Source: Chloroflexota bacterium (GTDB lineage Bacteria; Chloroflexota; Dehalococcoidia; Dehalococcoidales; UBA2162). Taken from it: 10,111 nt of DNA. The stretch is taken from NCBI GenBank assembly GCA_016202525.1, contig JACQOM010000203.1, forward strand, positions 1 through 10,111. Reading direction: 5' to 3'. Below the pieces are notes generated by a model that saw only the letters and a program-made list of their open reading frames with translations, made no database searches and was not told the origin of the DNA. Below, piece by piece: positions 7,257-10,111 of the stretch. The stretch's first letter is position 1. Each line of letters starts with the position of its first letter. The position numbers and the translations under genes were made by a program.

Positions 7257-7991
7257 TTATCCGGACTTGTTTCGTGGCTCCCTTTTTGACTTAGTGGCGT
7301 TTTGTAGCGGTTTGGCATCGGCCGGGCTGCGGCTTATCCAGGCTTTTCTATCCCTGATATCCCGGTCGAAAAGCAGACGGTTGATAAACAACTCTCCGGT
7401 CGGCACCGAGGCGCTGATAGCGCTGCGCGGTACGGTGAATCTCCGCAGCATGGCTATCAATAGTATTGCCAGAAAGCCTAGGGTAATTGGTAGCGGCTCA
7501 TCGATACCCAGTGGCTGGCTCAGAAACCAGCTGAGCATTGGTATGGTAATTAAGGCTACAGTCACTCCCAGAGATAGCTGGTGAAAAGGGGCGAAGAGGT
7601 AGGACAGAACTAAGGCAATTAATCCTACCTTTGGTGAAAGCATGGTAAAAACGCCCAGGCTGGTAAAGATACCGCGTCCACCTTGAAAGTGAAGAAATAC
7701 CGGCCAATTGTGCCCGATAATGGCGGCAATACCTGTAGTTACTTGCTGAGCAGCGCCAAACCCCAGCAGCTGGGCCACCCATACCGTTAATGCTCCTTTT
7801 CCGATGTCGAAAATGGTTACCGGAATACTCCACCGCTTGGAAACAACGGCTGATACATTCGATGCCCCGATATTGCCGCTGCCGTACTGCCTGATGTCTA
7901 TTCCCCGTGTCCACTTGGCCACCAGATAGGCGGTCGGCACCGAACCCAGCAGATAGGCACCCAGCAGCAATAAAATAAATTCGATAGCCAT
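7257..7991 (-). CDS. plsY: Glycerol-3-phosphate acyltransferase PlsY with C-terminal extension
   Basis: Inner-membrane enzyme that transfers the acyl group from acyl-phosphate to sn-glycerol-3-phosphate, making lysophosphatidic acid, the first step of phospholipid synthesis in most bacteria. The 244 residues include the family motifs GSVPTAYLV (16-24), the active-site loop YGSGNIGASNV (36-46), DIGKGAL (62-68) and GHNWPVFLHFQGGRG (93-107, with Arg106 where Lys is common in GGKG). Hydrophobic membrane segments fall at about 2-20, 55-75, 83-100, 122-155 and 165-182. PlsY is usually about 190-220 residues. Here residues after about 185 form a hydrophilic, basic tail (LFINRLLFDRDIRDRKAW, then a Lys/Arg/Ala-rich end) probably on the cytoplasmic side. 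The ATG at 7991 has GGAGGG 4 nt upstream. It is last in the leftward cluster, 14 nt after the PHP gene. Confidence 0.95.
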   Translation of the reverse strand: MAIEFILLLLGAYLLGSVPTAYLVAKWTRGIDIRQYGSGNIGASNVSAVVSKRWSIPVTIFDIGKGALTVWVAQLLGFGAAQQVTTGIAAIIGHNWPVFLHFQGGRGIFTSLGVFTMLSPKVGLIALVLSYLFAPFHQLSLGVTVALITIPMLSWFLSQPLGIDEPLPITLGFLAILLIAMLRRFTVPRSAISASVPTGELFINRLLFDRDIRDRKAWISRSPADAKPLQNATKSKREPRNKSG

Positions 7992-8005
7992 TAGCCCTCC
8001 AGTGT

Positions 8006-8839
8006 TTATGGGCGCTGTTTGGCGAGAGCGATAAGACGCTCGGCGGCTTCTATCGGCACATTGGAGCCGCCAATCATCGTCTCCGTGTTGGCGTCGATGC
8101 CATGGTAGTCACTGCCGCCGGTGGCAATAAGGCTATACCTTTTGGCCAGGCCAAGCAGCCGTTTGATTTCTGCAGAGGTACAGCCATCGTAATAAACCTC
8201 GATGCCGACCAGCCCGTGCTCTTTTAGCTTCATCACCAGCGTCTCTGGGTCGTCGGCGGTCAGCGGGTGTGCCAGTACCGGTACGCCGTTTACCCGTAAT
8301 ATCAGAGCCACTATTTCCGCAGGGGTCATCTTGGTCCGCTCGGCGTAAGCCGGCCCGTTCCAGCTAATATACCGGGTAAAAGCCTCTTTAATTGTGGAGA
8401 TGTAGCCTTTCTCCAGCATCGCCTGGGCAATATGAGGGCGGCCTACCGTGCCGGTGCCGGCTATCTCCTGGACTCTTTTCCACTCGATGGGTAAGCCCAG
8501 ATTTTTCAGTTTGGCAATCATTTTCTGGGCGCGCTCCCGGCGGGAATTAATCATTCTCTGAAGAGCAGCCCGCAGCTCAGGGTGAGTGTAATCGATAAAA
8601 TAGCCCAGGACATGGACCTCACCCTTATCGGTATCGGTGCTGATTTCAATGCCGGGTATTACTTTCAATCTGGGGAAGGCTTTAGCGGCTTCCAGGGCTT
8701 CGGCGATACCGTTTACCGTATCATGGTCGGTGATGGCGATAACGGTTAGCCCGGAATCAGCGGCTTTACGAACGACCTCCGCGGGACTCAGTTTACCATC
8801 GGACGCCGTGGAGTGTATGTGGAGGTCCACGCCGGACAC
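8006..8839 (-). CDS. PHP-domain metal-dependent phosphoesterase (YciV/RNase AM-like)
   Basis: 277 residues, the usual length for this PHP group (COG0613). The group includes 3',5'-nucleotide bisphosphatases and E. coli YciV/RNase AM, a 5'-3' exoribonuclease. Metal-ligand motifs, in order, are DLHIHSTASDG (His7, His9, Asp14), ITDHDT (Asp38, His39), GIEIS (Glu65), VHVLGY (His76), GRPHIAQAM (His136), LAHPLT (His191) and GGSDYHG (Asp244, His246). All canonical ligands are present, so it should be active, with a trinuclear metal site by family analogy. The start is GTG at 8839, overlapping the upstream gene's TAG by one base (TAGTG). GAGG lies 7 nt upstream. A second in-frame GTG is three codons later, but the first is better spaced. 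Placement after RNase Y and a YmdB homologue favours a role in RNA or nucleotide turnover. The exact substrate is uncertain. Confidence 0.9.
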   Translation of the reverse strand: MSGVDLHIHSTASDGKLSPAEVVRKAADSGLTVIAITDHDTVNGIAEALEAAKAFPRLKVIPGIEISTDTDKGEVHVLGYFIDYTHPELRAALQRMINSRRERAQKMIAKLKNLGLPIEWKRVQEIAGTGTVGRPHIAQAMLEKGYISTIKEAFTRYISWNGPAYAERTKMTPAEIVALILRVNGVPVLAHPLTADDPETLVMKLKEHGLVGIEVYYDGCTSAEIKRLLGLAKRYSLIATGGSDYHGIDANTETMIGGSNVPIEAAERLIALAKQRP

Positions 8840-9609
8840 TATTTGACCTCTCGGTAGATTCGTTCGATATTCGTTGCCCGGCCGCTCTGCTCATCGATGT
8901 CGACCAGGATGGCATTGAGCATGGTTTTGCCCGTAGCTGCCGATAAACGGTAAGGTATGGCGGTGAGAAAGCGCTGCAGCACCGCTTCTGTTTCATCGCC
9001 GATGATTGAGTTGATTGGACCGGTCATGCCGATATCGGTAACATAAGCTGTGCTCCGGGGTAGCAACTGAGCGTCGATAGTGCCGACATGAGTGTGGGTG
9101 CCCAGCACGGCGCTGACCCGGCCGTCCAGGTATCTTCCCATGGCCATCTTCTCCGATGTCGCCTCGGCATGGAAATCGATAATGATAACCCGGGGTATGG
9201 GTTTAAGCTCAGCCAGTAGCTGGTCCATGGCACGGAACGGGCAGTCGAAATTACCGATAAAGGTTCTCCCGATTAAATTGACCACCAGAACGTTATCTTT
9301 GACCATGTAGCCCTTCCCCGGTACACCGGGGGGATAATTCAGCGGGCGTAAAATGGGTATATCCCCATCATCGAGGTACGGGACAATCTCTTTCTGTGCC
9401 CAGATGTGGTTGCCCGAGGTCAGCACATCAACACCGGCCTCGATGAGTTCCCTGGCGGTGGTCGGCGTCACCCCGATACCTCCGGCAATATTCTCCGAGT
9501 TAGCTATTACCAGGTCGAATTTGTATTCCCCGCGCAGGTCAGGCAAAAGCTTGATTAAGGCTTGTCGGCCCGGTTTGCCAATAATGTCGCCAATGGCTAG
9601 TATTTTCAC
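8839..9609 (-). CDS. ymdB: YmdB-family metallophosphoesterase (TIGR00282)
   Basis: 256-residue calcineurin-like phosphoesterase, close to the B. subtilis YmdB length (264), which hydrolyses 2',3'-cyclic nucleotides and affects biofilm/motility choice and mRNA levels. Metal-site residues visible: Asp8 in AIGDIIGKPGR, Glu39-Asn40 in ANSENIAGG, Asn67-His68 in TSGNHIW, His147 in DFHAEATSEK, and His172/His174 in GTHTHVGT. The C-terminal DIGMTGP and SIIG blocks are also typical. The start is GTG at 9609, fixed by the conserved MKILAIGDIIG N-terminus. No good Shine-Dalgarno precedes it, so translation may depend on ribosomes arriving from rny 56 nt upstream. The TAG stop overlaps the PHP start by one base. 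rny-ymdB adjacency is also found in B. subtilis (ymdA-ymdB). The local function is inferred from that family. Confidence 0.93.
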   Translation of the reverse strand: MKILAIGDIIGKPGRQALIKLLPDLRGEYKFDLVIANSENIAGGIGVTPTTARELIEAGVDVLTSGNHIWAQKEIVPYLDDGDIPILRPLNYPPGVPGKGYMVKDNVLVVNLIGRTFIGNFDCPFRAMDQLLAELKPIPRVIIIDFHAEATSEKMAMGRYLDGRVSAVLGTHTHVGTIDAQLLPRSTAYVTDIGMTGPINSIIGDETEAVLQRFLTAIPYRLSAATGKTMLNAILVDIDEQSGRATNIERIYREVK

Positions 9610-9614
9610 CGGTT

Positions 9615-9657
9615 ATTCAGTCAGGGAAGTCTCTTTAATTAAGACTGCTCCCCGAAT
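9615..9657 (-). other. Imperfect hairpin in the rny-ymdB spacer
   Basis: In the 56-nt spacer the arms GGGA-AGTCT (9624-9632) and AGACT-gc-TCCC (9642-9652) pair with a 2-nt bulge around an AT-rich 9-nt loop. ATTC (9615-9618) and GAAT (9654-9657) can add an outer stem across a 5-nt internal loop. No T run follows in the direction of transcription, so it is not a classic terminator. It could be an RNA processing or stability element between rny and ymdB, or chance. Confidence 0.35.
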
Positions 9658-9665
9658 GCTCCTTC

Positions 9666-10111
9666 CTACTTAGCGTAATCTACCGCCCTGGTTTCTCTGA
9701 GGACGGTGACCTTGATTTGCCCCGGGTATTCCAGCCCTTCCTCTATCTTTTTGACGATGTCCCGTGCCATTCTCATTGCCCCCAGGTCATCTATCACTTC
9801 CGGTTTGACCATAATGCGGATTTCCCGGCCGGCTTGAATAGCAAAGGACTTTTCAACGCCTTTGAAACCATCGGCGATATCCTCCAGTGCCTTCAGTCGT
9901 TTTAGATAGTTCTCCACCGATTCCCGTCTGGCGCCCGGTCTGGCGCTGCTGATAGCATCGGCCGCTGAGACGATATAGCCCCAGAGGCTGGTGGAGGGCG
10001 TCTCAAAGTGGTGTTCGGCGATGCCCTGGATGACCTCCGGGGATTTTTCCCATTGCTTGACCAGGTCGGCTCCGATAACGGTGTGAGTGCCTTCTATCTC
10101 ACGGTCTACTG
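9666..10111 (-). CDS. rny: Ribonuclease Y, C-terminal part (5' end outside window)
   Basis: Membrane-anchored endoribonuclease that initiates mRNA decay in many bacteria lacking RNase E. The frame is open from the right edge (first full codon at 10109) to the TAG at 9668-9666, giving 147 visible C-terminal residues of a protein usually about 510-520 long. Recognisable blocks are [26 protein letters not shown] (tail of the HD domain), [53 protein letters not shown] and [21 protein letters not shown], which is the canonical RNase Y C-terminus. The N-terminal anchor, KH domain and catalytic HD pair are beyond the window. The Met at 9917 is internal to ESVENYLKR and is not the start. It is the first visible gene of the leftward cluster; any promoter is outside. 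Confidence 0.96.
   Translation of the reverse strand, partial: VDREIEGTHTVIGADLVKQWEKSPEVIQGIAEHHFETPSTSLWGYIVSAADAISSARPGARRESVENYLKRLKALEDIADGFKGVEKSFAIQAGREIRIMVKPEVIDDLGAMRMARDIVKKIEEGLEYPGQIKVTVLRETRAVDYAK

Noticed and set aside
6991..7584. 197-residue + strand ORF overlapping the endonuclease III-like gene and plsY
   Set aside because: It is in a shifted frame over two genes with strong family motifs, and its own translation shows no recognisable protein features.
9666..9917. A separate 83-residue gene starting at the Met at 9917
   Set aside because: The frame stays open to the window edge and the upstream translation is canonical RNase Y sequence, so this is an internal Met of rny.
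1..10111. CRISPR arrays, tRNA genes, toxin-antitoxin or defence systems
   Set aside because: No regularly spaced direct repeats, cloverleaf-like sequences or family motifs of such systems were seen. Nearly all space is taken by recognisable housekeeping-type genes.

Overview
The window looks like an ordinary chromosomal segment of a bacterium with about 50% GC. The gene set and order (rplM-rpsI, a short alpha-glucan phosphorylase, and an rny - YmdB-type phosphodiesterase - PHP phosphoesterase - plsY cluster), plus the style of the PlsY and RNase Y sequences, fit Chloroflexota and most likely the Dehalococcoidia. That placement is inferred from recognition, not from a search. No phage, plasmid, CRISPR, tRNA or rRNA signal is visible.

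Positions 1-752 (+) hold the 3' part of rplM (L13) and a complete rpsI (S9) with a TTG start. A textbook intrinsic terminator follows at 789-812. The next roughly 500 bp contain no credible gene. They carry a ~200 bp nested inverted-repeat element (843-1040) that looks like a MITE/REP-type non-autonomous repeat, and then an AT-rich leader with a possible promoter in front of the next gene.

Positions 1262-7244 (+) hold four genes in one direction. They are an alpha-glucan phosphorylase (DUF3417 type), a 676-residue protein made only of PAS domains and coiled coil with no output domain, a lipoprotein with an SMP-30/gluconolactonase-like beta-propeller, and an endonuclease III relative of the COG2231 type. 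The PAS gene and lipoprotein gene abut or overlap by 4 nt, so they are probably co-translated. The lipoprotein gene is clearly richer in GC than its neighbours. The endonuclease III relative has Glu where bifunctional enzymes have the catalytic Lys.

Positions 7257-10111 (-) hold a convergent cluster. In its own direction of transcription it runs rny (C-terminal part only, cut by the window edge), ymdB-like phosphodiesterase, PHP-domain phosphoesterase, plsY. The ymdB and PHP genes overlap by one base (TAGTG). RNase Y, the YmdB homologue and the PHP protein are all phosphodiesterases or nucleases, so this looks like an RNA/nucleotide-turnover operon with phospholipid synthesis (PlsY) at its end. 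The two gene blocks converge with only 12 nt between the stop codons and no visible terminator.

I see no clear new defence or mobile system. The points most worth a second look are the nested inverted repeat, the PAS-only protein coupled to a GC-rich propeller lipoprotein, the altered active site of the endonuclease III relative, and the rny-ymdB-PHP cluster.
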